From NCBI GenBank assembly GCA_916048095.2, contig OU696592.1, forward strand, positions 2,190,626 to 2,254,625: 64,000 nt of DNA. Direction: 5' to 3'. A model generated the notes under the pieces. It was not told where the DNA came from, ran no database searches, and saw nothing but the letters and a program-made list of their open reading frames with translations. A program made the translations under genes and the position numbers. Shown one piece after another: positions 21,887-34,032 of this stretch. Origin of the DNA: Sacculina carcini (lineage: Eukaryota; Arthropoda; Thecostraca; Sacculinidae). Position 1 is the stretch's first letter; each line of letters starts with the position of its first letter.

Positions 21887-22204
21887 CTGTCAGATTAAGA
21901 ACAAAAAACAACACAAACAGAAATAAGAGATGAGGCAAAAAGTAAAGTTATTATACTACTGACAAATATATTACTCATTTATTACGGTTAAATTACTAAG
22001 ATATTACTAGTTTATTACTGATTCATTGCTGATATAATACAAAATATTTATGGTTCGTTTATGAGATATTCCTAAAATATTACTACTTATTACTATTTTA
22101 CAACTGTTATAATAAAAAAACTAAAAATTTGATCCTGAGAAATGACTAAATTATTCTATAAATTAATACTGATATTTTGGTCAAATAATTCTAACTTAAT
22201 ATTA
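21887..22204. other. Intron sequence, no feature seen
   Basis: AT-rich start of an intron of about 8.5 kb. Confidence 0.5.
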
Positions 22205-22420
22205 AAGCAATACCAGAATATTCATAATTAATACCAAAATATTCATAATTAATACCAAAATATTCATAATTAATACCAAAACATTCATAATTAATACCAA
22301 AATATTCATAATTAATACCAAAATATTCATAATTAATACCAAAATATTCATAATTAATACCAAAATATTCATAATTAATACCAAAATATTCATAATTAAT
22401 ACCAAAATATTCATAATACT
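22205..22420. repeat. 21-bp tandem array, taataccaaaatattcataat unit
   Basis: About 10 nearly identical units, with one single-base variant unit (aacattcat). It yields a 7-codon repeat frame that is not a gene. Intronic. Confidence 0.95.
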
Positions 22421-22509
22421 CATACATTTCAGATACATAACTGAAAATGGTATAAAAGTTCTGTATTTTTATTGAAAAATAAATCAGCATTTACTTGGCT
22501 ATCACTATT

Positions 22510-23623
22510 TAGGGCTGTCAAAAAGTAACCTAAATTGAGAAAAAGGTAACTCTATTTTCGAGAAAAAGTACCCTTAAGAAGTAACCTAAAAAAGTAACCT
22601 AAAATAACATATAATCTATCAAAAACGCCAATTTCTTTTTGTAGATCTGACGGAAGAAAATACACCTCTTTAACATCCTCTCTCTGATCTGGTACTATTT
22701 TTACAACAAACCACCAAAAATGAATTAACATTACCTGGCTAATATCACAAAAAGGAGCATAACCATCAAAATGTAATATAAAAGTGGAAGGTTGATACAA
22801 AGGTGAAATACACTACTTGATAATGTAATAATTTTTGTTAATGTTCGCAATAATGTTATATATATTGTTTCAATGAGCCTTTTTTGAGGCGACCCTATCA
22901 AATAAGCACGTTCTACAGCTTGTATATTAGTGTGAGCGTAAACACTGCATGTGTGAATGCCCCCGTCCTCATGTAAGCAAACTGTTCTCAGTCTTTTGAT
23001 TAGGGGCACTATTTCGTCGCTTGAGCTCAAACATGGGAAAATGGCGCTATCTCACGTTCTTAAAATCACGTGCTAATTATTGTTCAAGTAAACGCGTACT
23101 GTCAAGTGCTACAGTGCAGTATCTGGTATAGAGAGCTCACACATCGTACTATACCACGCTCCAAACATCTCACGACATCCCCTGGTTCGTGGACATTTAC
23201 CAAAACGGAATGACGCTATCCTGCGTACCAAAGAACCTATACATATCGAGTAGCACAAACAATGTTGAATATCAATTGCCAAGTCCTAACAGCAGAAATT
23301 TTGACATTTCTTGATATTCAGACCTAATATTACATCTTTTCATATTTTATCCTCAATTATACCGTTTTTGTGCCTCTTATCTGCAAAAAGTCACCAAACT
23401 TCGTGGTAAACTTACCTAATAACCAGAAAAATAACAAAAGGTAACCTGTCGATAAAAAGTAACCCAAAGGATAAAAGTAGCCTAACGATGAAAAAATAAC
23501 TTTTGGTAACCTAATAACTTATTCAATAATTATCGTACACAACTTTTTCATGCTGTTTTAGGTAGCTTATGAAAAAGTGACCTTCAGGTGAAAAAGTAAC
23601 TTTAGCAATTTTTGACAGCCCTA
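22510..23623. mobile_element. hAT-like MITE, copy 2
   Basis: Same ends (TAGGGCTGTCAAAA) and interior as 6270-7567, without the nested LINE tail. GCTATCAC occurs at 22498-22505 (4 bp before the end) and again at 23624-23631 directly after it, a likely 8-bp target duplication. Lies in a host-gene intron. Confidence 0.85.
22552..22800 (-). other. Conserved reading frame in MITE copy 2
   Basis: 82-codon frame with DGYAPFCDISQ, HFWWFVVKIVPDQRED and VYFLPSDLQKEI, matching the frame at 6536-6889. Function not recognised. Confidence 0.35.
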
Positions 23624-24934
23624 GCTATCACTTGGCCATTACTTAAACATTTCGAAAACGCCAAAATAGTCCCACAAACATTATTACAGCCTTACTGAAA
23701 ACATTAACAAAATAATGCTGAAATATTGTTAATCTAATAATATAATATTGTTATAAGATTATAAATAGACTAGCATTTATACCCGCCCGCTGTGCGGAGC
23801 AATTCATAAAATGAAATTCCTAATTATTTAATAAAAATATTGAAAATTAAGAAAAAGTAGTCAAATACAATATTAATAAATTAAAAGGCCTAAATTTGCT
23901 TATTTTTATTTTTACTTTGACAAAATATTATCCCTCAACCTGCCTCATATATGAGCCTACCCGTCGTGCGGAATAATTCAGAACACTAACACGTAGCAAA
24001 CAATGAAAATTCTAGCATGTACATCCGCCCGTCGCGCGAAACAACTCATACTATTAAATTTGCATCCAATCCATAAGATAAAAGGAATATGAATTAAAAA
24101 AGAAAACAGTAAACCCATAAAAAAGTATACATTTCTGTATTTTTATATATATTTTGACAAAATAGTTTGTCTATAACGCCTCATATTTAAACCTGCCCGT
24201 CGTGCTGAATAATTTAGAACTCAGACACGAAACAATGAAAAATGACCAAAACGTTTTCATCATAATGTTTCCAAAATGTATTCATAACAACATCACCATC
24301 TAGCATTGAACTCCGCCCGTTGTCCAGAACAATTAATAAAGTAAAATTAATATTGAACTCATAAATGAAAACGAATAGAAATTTAAAAAGAAAAAGTAAA
24401 AATATAAGAAGTCTTAAGCAATAGAAAAGTCTAAATATGAATGTCGTTATTTTAGATGTTGCAAAATATTTTCCCTTGAACAGCCTGATATTTATACCCG
24501 CCCGTCGTGTATTTATACCCGCCCGTAATAAAATATAATGAATAAAAAAGCAAATGGTTTAAGCAAATGGTTTTAGCAATAAAAAAATCAAAATTTGTAA
24601 GTTCTTGTATTAATTATTGATGGCGATTTTTCCCTCAACACTCCTCAAATATTAACCCGTCCTTCGTGTGTATTAATTCAGAAGTGTAACAATATCATGT
24701 AAGGTTAACAATTAACTTTTCTGTCATCTCTATAACTACAGGTTAATGCTTCCGCTAAAGCAGCATATGCATTTAATTGGCAAATAATGCTCATACAACT
24801 TTAAATTAAACCAATTAAACCAGTAAGGCGCCGTGTTCGGCGATGAACGAGCGAGCGCGAAGCTATCATATGTAATCAAACTTTGTCGTAAATGCATTTG
24901 TCTGCGTGCATGGGCAAAGTTTTCTGCTAAATTA

Positions 24935-25618
24935 TAAGAGGGCATATGGCACGTGCCACGTGCCACACTGGACACTGACATAATTCGGTATGGTCTCATT
25001 CGCGGCAGGAAGGATTGGGCTAGCCAACAAAAGAAACCATGTTAATCGGACTTATGGTTCCAGAGATATATGCCTCTGAAAAACGGGTAAAAAGGGTTTT
25101 TCGAAAAAGTAGGAGGACATTTGGGACGTGCCACGTGCCACAGTGGGCACTGACATAATTCGGCATAGTCTCATCCGCGGTAGGAAGGATTGGGCTACCC
25201 AAAAAAAACATGCATGGTAATCGGACTTATGGTTCCAGAAATATAAGCCTCTGAAAAACGGGTAAAAAGTGTTTTTCGAAAAAGTAGGAGGGTATTTGGG
25301 ACGTGCCACGTGCCATAGTAGGCACTGACATGATTCGGCTTAGTCTCATCCGCGGCAAGAAGGATGAGGCTACCCAACAAAAAAAACGCATGTTAATCGG
25401 ACTTATGGTTCCAGAAATATAAGCCTCTGAAAAACGGGTAAAAAGTGTTTTTTGAAAAAGTAGGAGGGTATTTGGGACGTGCCACGTGCCATAGTAGGCA
25501 CTGACATGATTCGGCTTGGTCTCATCCGCGGCAGGAAGGATGAGACTACCCAACAAAAAAAATTCATGTTAATCGGACTTATGGTTCCAGAGATATAAGC
25601 CTCTGAAAAGCGTGACCA
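24935..25618. repeat. Tandem array with unit of about 176 bp
   Basis: Four units spaced 175, 175 and 177 bp (taatcgga at 25043, 25218, 25393, 25570), containing ggacgtgccacgtgcca and atggttccagagatat. Minus-strand frames of 60-109 codons in the units are repeat artefacts. The array ends in a GC tract of ggccggcggg units at 25620-25655. Confidence 0.9.
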
Positions 25619-27826
25619 CGGCCGGCGGGCCGGCGGGCCGGCCGGCGGGCCGCTCATACTCATTTTTCTAGTAACACCAAGTATGAACTCGCTCGCTATC
25701 GCTCGCTCGTAATTACACAGTTAAATTCAGTAATATACATTGTTCCCAGTGGCATTTTTACTCGCCCGTCGTGCGGAACAATTCATGCTCAATTAAATAA
25801 AAGTTACACCAATTGAAAAAGGTAAACCCATGAAAGTTTTAACCAATATATAAGTCAAATAAATGTGATAAATAATAGTCAAATAAATAATAGTCGAATA
25901 AATGTGAATTTTTTTTTTGACAAAATAGTTTGCCTCGAATAGCATCATATATAAACCTGTCCGTCGTGCGGAATAATTTATAACTCAAATACAAATCAAA
26001 CACAATGAAAAATGATGAAACATTTCATTAGAATTTTTCCGAAAAATACTTAAACTTAACATCATTCCCCAGCATCATTTGCTCAAGTAAAATTCTAGTT
26101 TTACCACTATAATATTTACTGCTAAAATTATCATATGATCCGGTATCATTAAAACCCAATATAACCTGACCCAAGCCTACCAAACCCAACCCAACCATCC
26201 CGTCTTGACTTAACCCAGCATAATCTGAGGTGATCTAACTTATTAGTTTGTGATCACAAAATGAGCCGATTTGATCATAATTTCTAATCAGAAGCTCGAG
26301 ATTTTCTACGCCAGTGGTCTCAAACACGCGGCCCACCAATACTTTTCTCTCAACCCGCCAATATAGTACAGAAACCAAACTTTAAGCCAGATTAATTCAC
26401 ATTTACTGTATAATGCGATTCAATTATATATTATTTAATTTATGTTCTCATCTATCATTTAAGCCCGCGCGTCGTGCGGAACAATTAATAAAACTAAGGT
26501 TATCAATTGAAAACTCTAAATGTAATGATTTTTAGTTTAATTTTGACAAAATATTTTCCCTTAACCCGCCTCATATTTATGCCCACCCGTCGTGCTGAAT
26601 AATTCAGAACTCGAACACGATTTGTTCTGGATCTTGAAGTCAATTCCGTTAGTTTTATATATGAATTCATTCTACACGGTGAAATTGAAAGTTCTATTGT
26701 CTATAGTTGCTGCCCGCGGGTCATTTCTATTTCATAAAAATGAGCCATCGCTTCGTTTACGTTTAAAGCCCTGATCTAAACCATCCAGGCCGCGCAATTT
26801 TCACCTCATATTCAAGCATAGCTACAATAACAATACTCTTAGAGAGACACAAACTTCGCTTTTAGGGCTGTTTTTTTGTTCAAATCGTGTAAATATTTAG
26901 GTAAATAAAGCCTTTCTATTCAGTATTGTGTAGCTCTAGTTAGCCTGTACGCAATAAAACCACACCATCAATGCTTGCAGCTAATATGATACATTCTTAA
27001 TTGGGCTTCACTGATGTTAAATCAGTGTATATTCATCTGTAATCGCCAGCCTGTACGTATACTTAACGTGATTTCCAGCAGAATTTGAGAACATTGTACA
27101 GAATATATCGCTTTAAACAACGCATTTTGGTGCGCAAAAATTTGTCGTCATTCTAGACTTAAACGGCGCGTAACTTTTCGAAGATGTCTTTTTACGAAAC
27201 TTGTCATACTGAAAATTTTAGATGATAAAATCTCCTACATGCTGATATAATTTTTATCGATATAGCTCAAGTGATTATTGCACAATAGCTGTCAAATTGG
27301 CAACATGCCATTTTGACTTTACACCGTAACGTCCTTTAGGCACACTTAGGAAAATTACGAGTTATACCATATTGTATAAAACAATATTTCTAGCACGATG
27401 GTATAATTTATTTTGATGTGTGGCAAATAGTTACTGAGAAATAGGGAGAAAAAATCATTAATTTTAGTCGCCCGGTGCTCAAGTACAATTTTGGACGTAA
27501 ATTTGAATTTGGCCAATTTTACACATTGTGAGTATAATTCATGGGTACTTATTATAACCTATCTGGGAGAACACAAAATTGTCTACACAATAATGTAATT
27601 TTTATAACTGTGCCAATGCTGGTTTATGAGGAGTAGAGGGCAGAATATTGAAGAAAATATTCACGTTTTTCAGTGCAAATTTTGTCTTTTTGTCTTTGTC
27701 ATTTTGATTTTACAAACCGTAACGTGTTTTAATTCTACTCTAGAAAATGAAAATATAACTTTTTGTAGATAAATTTTTTCCAGCATTGTGTTATAAATTA
27801 TAACAAAAAAAAAAAAAAAGGAAGAA

Positions 27827-28440
27827 AAAAAAGGAAAGTTATAGCGGTGTAAAGACAAAGTGAGCCCTGAAAAATGCGAAATTTTTGGTCAATATTCTGC
27901 CATCTACTACTCATGAACCAGAAATGGTACAACTATACGAATTATACCACTGTGTAAGGAAGTATTTTGTCTTCAACAGGATAAGCTATAATTTATACCC
28001 AAAAATTAAGTATAAAACATGTAAAATTGATAAAATTCCAATCTACATTCAAAATTGTATATAAACTTCGGGCGTCCGATTTTCTCTACTTTCTTCTCTA
28101 TTTCTCAAAAAATAAATATTACAAGTTATAATATATTTAGATGAGTAATATTTAGTTTTTGAGAAATAGAGAAGAAAGTAGAGAAAATCGGACGCCCGAA
28201 GTTTATATACAATTTTGAATGTAGATTGGAATTTTATCAATTTTACATGTTTTATACTTAATTTTTGGGTATAAATTATAGCTTATCCTGTTGAAGACAA
28301 AATACTTCCTTACACAGTGGTATAATTCGTATAGTTGTACCATTTCTGGTTCATGAGTAGTAGATGGCAGAATATTGACCAAAAATTTCGCATTTTTCAG
28401 GGCTCACTTTGTCTTTACACCGCTATAACTTTCCTTTTTT
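27827..28440. repeat. Near-perfect palindrome, 296-bp arms
   Basis: Arms 27827-28122 and 28145-28440 are reverse complements with one mismatch noticed by eye (near 28112/28155), spacer 22 bp. The right arm is in the orientation normal for R; the left arm is an inverted duplicate ending at an A-run. Confidence 0.95.
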
Positions 28441-28567
28441 AATTTAAAATTTCACCCATCATGTAGACAGGACAATTTCCAACGTGATGCTATAAATTGT
28501 TTGCGGGTAAACCCAGTGGCTGAAAAGTAGTAGCTGGCAGAAAAATGAACCAAGGAGGGTGGGACAG

Positions 28568-28570
28568 ACA

Positions 28571-28632
<62 letters not shown>
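28568..28632. repeat. (CA)n microsatellite at the end of R copy 1
   Basis: CA run directly following gggacagacagaca. Confidence 0.95.
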
Positions 28633-28633
<1 letters not shown>

Positions 28634-28655
28634 TCTATTTTATATAGACAGATTA

Positions 28656-29426
28656 ATTAATAAGACACAGCTTAGTGATCAGTGAAGAATATTGCCAAAA
28701 ATAACCTTAATTGGCCTCATTGTAATAATCAAGCGAAAAATGAACACCTATATTGCGACATAAAACAAGTGTATTTCAAATTATTCGTATATATTATATG
28801 TTTTATGTATATTTAAAAAAAATTGTCTAAAATATTTTAGAGTTTTACTGTAGGGACCTTGGTGATTTCATGATTTAGTATTTCATCGAGTTTCATTATC
28901 CCTACATCAAAATTTACCAAAGAGCTTGTGTGTGTACGAGTGCATATGTGAATGTATGTCTGTGTGTGAGAGTGCACATGAGGGCGTGTTATCATAACAA
29001 AACACTTTAATTAATAAAAAAAACTCGGCAATACCGCTTTTGTAAACACACACACATAGTCATACTGTGCCGCTCAATAGAAGTGCTGTGCGGTGCAGTA
29101 TGCCCCTTGTAACTTTCTATACATACTACAGAACAGTGTGTCTCTATCCCTGGGTCGTGACTCATACAAATAATCATTTCAGCGGTAAAAATATTGAAAT
29201 TATATGGTGTAATAATCTTAACACATGATAATATAATCTCCAAAGCAGAACTTGCATTAGAGGTGTTTTCTATGTAAAACCGATAATTTGAAGTTTTCCG
29301 TACTGTACTAATCTACCTTGATTTTGATAACATTGGATCCTAGTCTAACAGCGTCACTGGGTCAGTCATGATTCAACAACATGAGACATTACTCATATCT
29401 GGCAATTAAATGCAATCATAGTCAAT

Positions 29427-29467
<41 letters not shown>

Positions 29468-30345
29468 GTATATACATATATGTACATACAGGCCTGGGTC
29501 GGGATGCATGGTTTATAAAATATTTCGTGTGGTTGCCGAGAAAAAATGCAAAAGACCACTGGCGTAATTAATTTGGCAGGCGTAAGCCAGGGCGATGACA
29601 TAGGCGCTTGAGGGCTCATATACTGTCCAGAGCAGTTAGTAGTTGCGCATAGCTAGGAATAATAAGGCCCTCATAAGGCTACTAAGCTTCTCTATAGCTG
29701 CCCGACCAACCGATATAATGAAAAAGAGCAGAAATGACACAGCAGAAAATGACACAGCAGAAAATGACAGCGCAGAAATGACAGCGCCGGAATGACCAAG
29801 CAGAAAATGACAAAGAGCAGAAATTTCTGCTCCGACAATTTCGGGCCGTTTTTCTTATCGCAGCCAGGCACGTGACACAAGCCAGTTATGTGGTGCCAGC
29901 GAAAATTGCCGCCGGCTATTGTGTTTTCTTTGTGACGCGTAATTGCATCAAATAACAGCTACCTGACGAGCTTGAGCTCAAGTTATAAAACATGTGTGTG
30001 TGTGTGTGGGTGTGTGTTTGTGTGTGTTTGTGTGTGTGTGTGTTCCAGCTGCTACCGACTCAGCACAAAAAGACCAGATAGAAAAAAACACCACTCTACA
30101 CACAAACATACACGCAGACACACACGCACGGACACACACACACATACACACACACACACACGAACAAACACGCACATACACTCGTAGATACTGAAGTTAT
30201 GTGAAGAATTGAATGTTAATAATACAAAGACAGTGAGAAGACAAGGCTACGCTATCAGTTTCAATTTGACGGTTTCATTTTAGTTTTTATGATAAGTTAG
30301 TTGTATGATAGTTGTCGATAAGTTAGTGATTGTGTCATAACCTAC
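28656..30345. other. Intron sequence with microsatellites
   Basis: CA/TG tracts at 29430-29463, 29994-30042 and 30100-30180. At 29715-29830 an irregular repeat of gcagaaatgacag units. No coding exon found. Confidence 0.5.
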
Positions 30346-30412
30346 CTGTATGTTGTGCCCGAGCTGAATGAGGCTGTATTCAAGGGAGTTTTGTTGTACA
30401 GACAAGACCCGC
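30346..30412 (-). CDS. Host gene exon 3
   Basis: 67-bp exon, phase 2 in and phase 0 out. Acceptor gatgttacttgacag, donor ACAG/GTAGGT. Encodes RVLSVQQNSLEYSLIQLGHN and IQ. It is the only open frame of the three and fits the phases of exons 2 and 4. The next intron (8459 bp) contains the MITE and R copy 1. Confidence 0.7.
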
Positions 30413-30715
30413 CTGTCAAGTAACATCATAATATATCATTACTTGTGACGTTCGAAAACAATTCACTAAATTTATAGAATATCAAAAAGATGTATTATTT
30501 TAAGGTGATATTACAGTATTGCTAGCTTATTGCTTGATCATCTGTGTTGCATATTGCATCTTGTTGTGCATTGTAGGCTAATATAATATGGGTGATTCTG
30601 AGCAATTTTTATTCTGTACCGCCAGCCGCAGATCAAATAGTTCCTTCAATGTTTTGATATGATTATTTATATAACTCTATACGTAAAACTGGATTATTTT
30701 CGCAATGTATGATTT

Positions 30716-30719
<4 letters not shown>

Positions 30720-30747
<28 letters not shown>

Positions 30748-30870
30748 AGTGTGTTTGCGTGTACGTGTATATGTATACGTTCTATGTGTATGTGTGTGTG
30801 TGTTAGTGTATATGTGTGTGTATATTTGTGTGTGTATATGTGGGTGTGTATGTGTTTTTTGTTGTTTTTT
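30720..30870. repeat. TG-rich microsatellite
   Basis: Pure TG run 30719-30746, then imperfect TG/TA units. Confidence 0.9.
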
Positions 30871-30877
30871 TTCTTTT

Positions 30878-31076
30878 GAAACAAACATATTCACAAACGC
30901 GTACACATATTAACAACACTATAATACAATGGAGGCGGCGTTGCCACGAATGACGGCCAGGCTTATTCGCTACCAAGACCAGGATGTCTCTCGCGGCTCC
31001 TCTGAACGCTCACTGATTCTTCCGCCGAGGAGCTTGACTAAGTCGTCTAGGAATGCCCCCATCACGCCGGAGGTAT
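30878..31076 (-). pseudogene. LINE-like C-terminal tail, copy 2
   Basis: Minus-strand counterpart of 17664-17935: GGRISERSEEPRETSW, then a stop, then RISLAVIRGNAASIV and the same 3' UTR. It begins at the same position (ggcgtgatg) next to TG/CA-rich DNA. Lies in the intron between exons 2 and 3. Confidence 0.5.
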
Positions 31077-31201
31077 GTGTATGTGTTTATGTATGTTTGT
31101 ATGTGCTTGTGTGTGTGTGTATTGGTATGTGTGAGTATTACAACAGGCATTTTGTAGTCACAGTCAGACAATGTGTAGTTGTTTGTAGTTAGTAAACAAC
31201 A

Positions 31202-31218
31202 CACACACGCACACACAC

Positions 31219-31281
<63 letters not shown>
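31202..31281. repeat. (CA)n microsatellite
   Basis: About 80 bp of CA. Confidence 0.95.
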
Positions 31282-31285
<4 letters not shown>

Positions 31286-31493
31286 GACTTTCAAATATTG
31301 CGCTTCAACTGAAAACACGTTTGATCTTTCCAATATGATTTGGCTCTGTTGCTCTCAAGCTCTGTCTCCCTCTCTCTCTATATCTCTCTCTACGTCTCTA
31401 GGTCTCTATTGTATGCATGCTATATTATCTTTGCATCATTTGTCTCTCTATCTTCAATATCTCTACAAGGCCAGATACGAAGTCCACTAGCAT

Positions 31494-31548
31494 GTGTGCA
31501 TGTGTGAGTGTGTGTGTGTGAGTGTGTGTGAGTGTGTGTGTGAGAGAG

Positions 31549-31606
<58 letters not shown>
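31494..31606. repeat. (TG)n microsatellite
   Basis: TG run with GAG interruptions, pure from about 31550. Confidence 0.95.
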
Positions 31607-31609
<3 letters not shown>

Positions 31610-31979
31610 TTGTTGACACGCGATATATTTTATGAGAATACGTGGGTTTTTTACGAGCACTGCGAACTATGGTGTATTGGATTCAGCAAATGAAATGTCA
31701 GACAAGAACAGAGACACATATATAGAGAGAGCTAGGGAATAGAAGAACAGTAAGGGTAGAGCAGAAGAGAACGTGATGAAGGCATGATTAGCAGACATGT
31801 CATCAAACAATATTCTCTGATGCTCAGATATTACAAACACACAAACACACACACCAATATTAATATAGCCTAGAGCGTTGTGGAGTTGAATGTGATGAGG
31901 TTGAATGAAGGCACTTTCTGCTCTAGAGCAAGTGTTGGAGCAGAAATTCAGACACAAACACACTGTAGTTTCTGCTCAC

Positions 31980-32061
31980 CTCAGGCTGCTCGCACGTGAG
32001 CTGGCTGACTGCTCGGATGATTTCTGCTTGCTAACGGCTGCTTGACTGGCCGCGAGAAAGT
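31980..32061 (-). CDS. Host gene exon 2: end of signal peptide, Ser-rich linker
   Basis: 82-bp exon, phase 1 in and phase 2 out. The acceptor has a good pyrimidine tract (gactgtccctcgtctag) and the donor is GAG/GTGAGC. Encodes FLAASQAAVSKQKSS and then EQSASSRASSL. With exon 1 it completes a hydrophobic stretch, MRLLVLSYFLAASQA, a classical signal peptide with likely cleavage after SQA. The frame is kept into exon 3. Confidence 0.7.
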
Positions 32062-32841
32062 CTAGACGAGGGACAGTCAAAAGTGATCATATCAACTTAT
32101 AAAGTGATCATATCAGCTTACAACTTACATATGTAAACACTTGGATTTCATAATTTATATATTTAAGGTTTATTTTTGCAGTAAGTATGTTAATATAGCA
32201 ACGCATTGAATTAATTGAAAATATGTTTGTTTGAGTACTATTTTTTAAAACACAAACGTGGATCAGTAAATTATTATATTTTCAGCACAGTTATTCAGTT
32301 GCGTTGAGTGTTGAGTGAGTGTTCAAGAAATAATTGAATGTGCTTGCTTTAAGGCAATTAGCAAATTGTTCATCTGTGCATTACTTGAAGCTAACTACAA
32401 TAGAGTAAACATCAAATGGCATCGTATTACAAACATTGTAATTATTTAGACGTGTCTGGCTAGGTCAAGTTGGGAAAATTGATACACTAACCACTTGAAG
32501 TAATGTCTTTGATGCAAAATGTTGATCAAGGCAAATCGGCAATAATGTTGTAATCGAGCAAGCAAATTCACGCTCTAGACATATAATTTCCTTCTAAGCT
32601 GATCGGCATAACACCAGACATATATGTAAGTCAACGTATGTGTTTAATTGGTTGAAATCTCACATTTGCATATTGGTGTTAAATACAACACAAATTTCTA
32701 CTGGGAAAACGGGTAAAGTGAGATATATAAAGACAAAACGCAATAATAACCAATGTGAAGTCTGAAAATGTGTGAAGCAAAAATATGCTAGATATATTTC
32801 AACATATGGAAATACATTATGTATTGAGTTTTTATACTCAC

Positions 32842-32956
32842 AAGACAGTACGAGCAGTCTCATTGTGACTGAGATGTCTCAATTTTTCCCACTGAGACAG
32901 CGTTCGCCACGGACAATCACGAAGGTGATATCATGCAATGATTGTGCAATTTCCAA
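32842..32956 (-). CDS. Host gene exon 1: start codon and 5' UTR part
   Basis: The ATG at 32863-32861 (context cacaATGa, with an in-frame TGA shortly upstream) starts MRLLVLS and is cut in phase 1 by a consensus donor GTGAGT. The segment upstream to a CAG acceptor at 32957-32959 would be 5' UTR and holds one short upstream ORF. Coding part is 32842-32863. The signal peptide is completed only after joining to exon 2. Confidence 0.65.
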
Positions 32957-33305
32957 CTGCCCGATTGCAGCAATTAAATTGAATTAATTGGCAATTGACG
33001 AAATAAACTAATTTAATTGGCCATCTTGCATTGGAAAAATGTGACCAATCATCTGGAGTAATCAAATAAATAACTAGAAGAACATTATAAAAATTTGTCT
33101 AAATGTGAGTGAGATAGTTGCACAATGAGTGTATGTGCCAAGGTAATATATACTTTGAATTTTTTCCTACAAAAAGAAGTAAGATTTTGGAAGACATACT
33201 AAGGGGTTGTTTCTAAATTGGCAGTATTGACTTTAAGATGCTCATTTTTTCATATCATTTACAATGCCCATATTGATTATGATAAAGACAGATAAATTTT
33301 CTCAC

Positions 33306-33395
33306 CTCGAGATAAGGCAGATGAAACGAGACACAACACCAACGCTCGCTCTCACACAACCTCTCCGACTGCACCGCCCCACAAATTGTTGCACA
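33306..33395 (-). other. Candidate non-coding first exon (5' UTR)
   Basis: A good donor (CTCGAG/GTGAGA) at 33305 follows about 90 bp of less AT-rich sequence on the minus strand, upstream of exon 1. The start of transcription is not visible; a CA/TG tract lies immediately upstream. Confidence 0.35.
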
Positions 33396-33450
33396 CACAC
33401 ACACACACACACATACACACACACACACACACAGACACACACACAGACGG
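33393..33450. repeat. (CA)n microsatellite
   Basis: CA run with TA and GA interruptions. Confidence 0.9.
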
Positions 33451-33572
33451 ATTACGGACAGATCACAGAATACAATGAATTACAATCGTACGGCTGAAAC
33501 GTGGCCAGTAATAGCCTATTTTGTCCCAGCTAATTTGTGAGTGTTGCCGAGTAAATGCGTCACTATTGTAAA

Positions 33573-33703
33573 AACTTAACAACAAAACTCAGCAACAAAA
33601 CTCAACAACAAAACTCAACAACAAAACTCAACAACAAAACTCAACAACAAAACTCAACAACAAAACTCAACAAGAAAACTCAACAAGAAAACTCAACAAC
33701 AAG
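33573..33703. repeat. 13-bp tandem array, ctcaacaacaaaa unit
   Basis: About nine to ten units, the last with aagaaa variants. Confidence 0.9.
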
Positions 33704-34027
33704 CACACGTGTAGAATCTGCGTATATCTATATACAAAATATATACGAGACTCGTATATAAAAGAGATCCTCTGTGTGTGTGTGTGTGTGTGTGTCCCAC
33801 CCTCCTCGGTCCATTTTCTGCTAGCTACTACTCGGCCACCACTTAGGGTACCCGCAAACAATTTATACCATCACAGTGGAAATCGTATTGTCTACACGAT
33901 AGGTTAACTTTTAAATTTGACAAATAAGACAAAAAAGTTATGGCGGTGAAAAAACAAAATGAGCCCTGAATAATGCGAAAATTTTAGTCAATATTCTGCC
34001 ATCTACTATTCATAAATCAGCCATAGT

Positions 34028-34032
34028 ACAAC
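34028..34032. repeat. Target-site duplication ACAAC (left of E1)
   Basis: Matches 38743-38747. Uninterrupted R copies read gtacaactatac at this place (for example 27930), confirming the target. Confidence 0.75.

Larger units (their letters stand above)
23768..28655 (+). mobile_element. R repeat family, copy 1 (unclassified, non-coding)
   Basis: Opens near gactagcatttatacccgcc and ends in gggacagacagaca, a CA tract and tattttatatagacag. Between are at least ten cores like cccgcccgtcgtgcggaa followed by attcataaaat or attcagaactc, at 70-200 bp intervals in the first 2.8 kb. A second zone (about 27000-28560) shares long matches with copies 2 and 3. No protein motif is present. Similar terminal signatures (acccgcc... 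and gggacagacag...) occur in poorly classified invertebrate repeats; placement in a known class is not possible here. Confidence 0.7.

Noticed and set aside
22205-22420. CRISPR-like array
   Set aside because: Units are contiguous with no unique spacers, and the genome is eukaryotic.
22191-22490. NYEYFGI repeat protein
   Set aside because: Translation of a 21-bp tandem repeat in an intron.
25052-25663. Repeated minus-strand frames (FSEAYISGTISPI)
   Set aside because: They come from the 176-bp array, shift frame between units and lack any motif.
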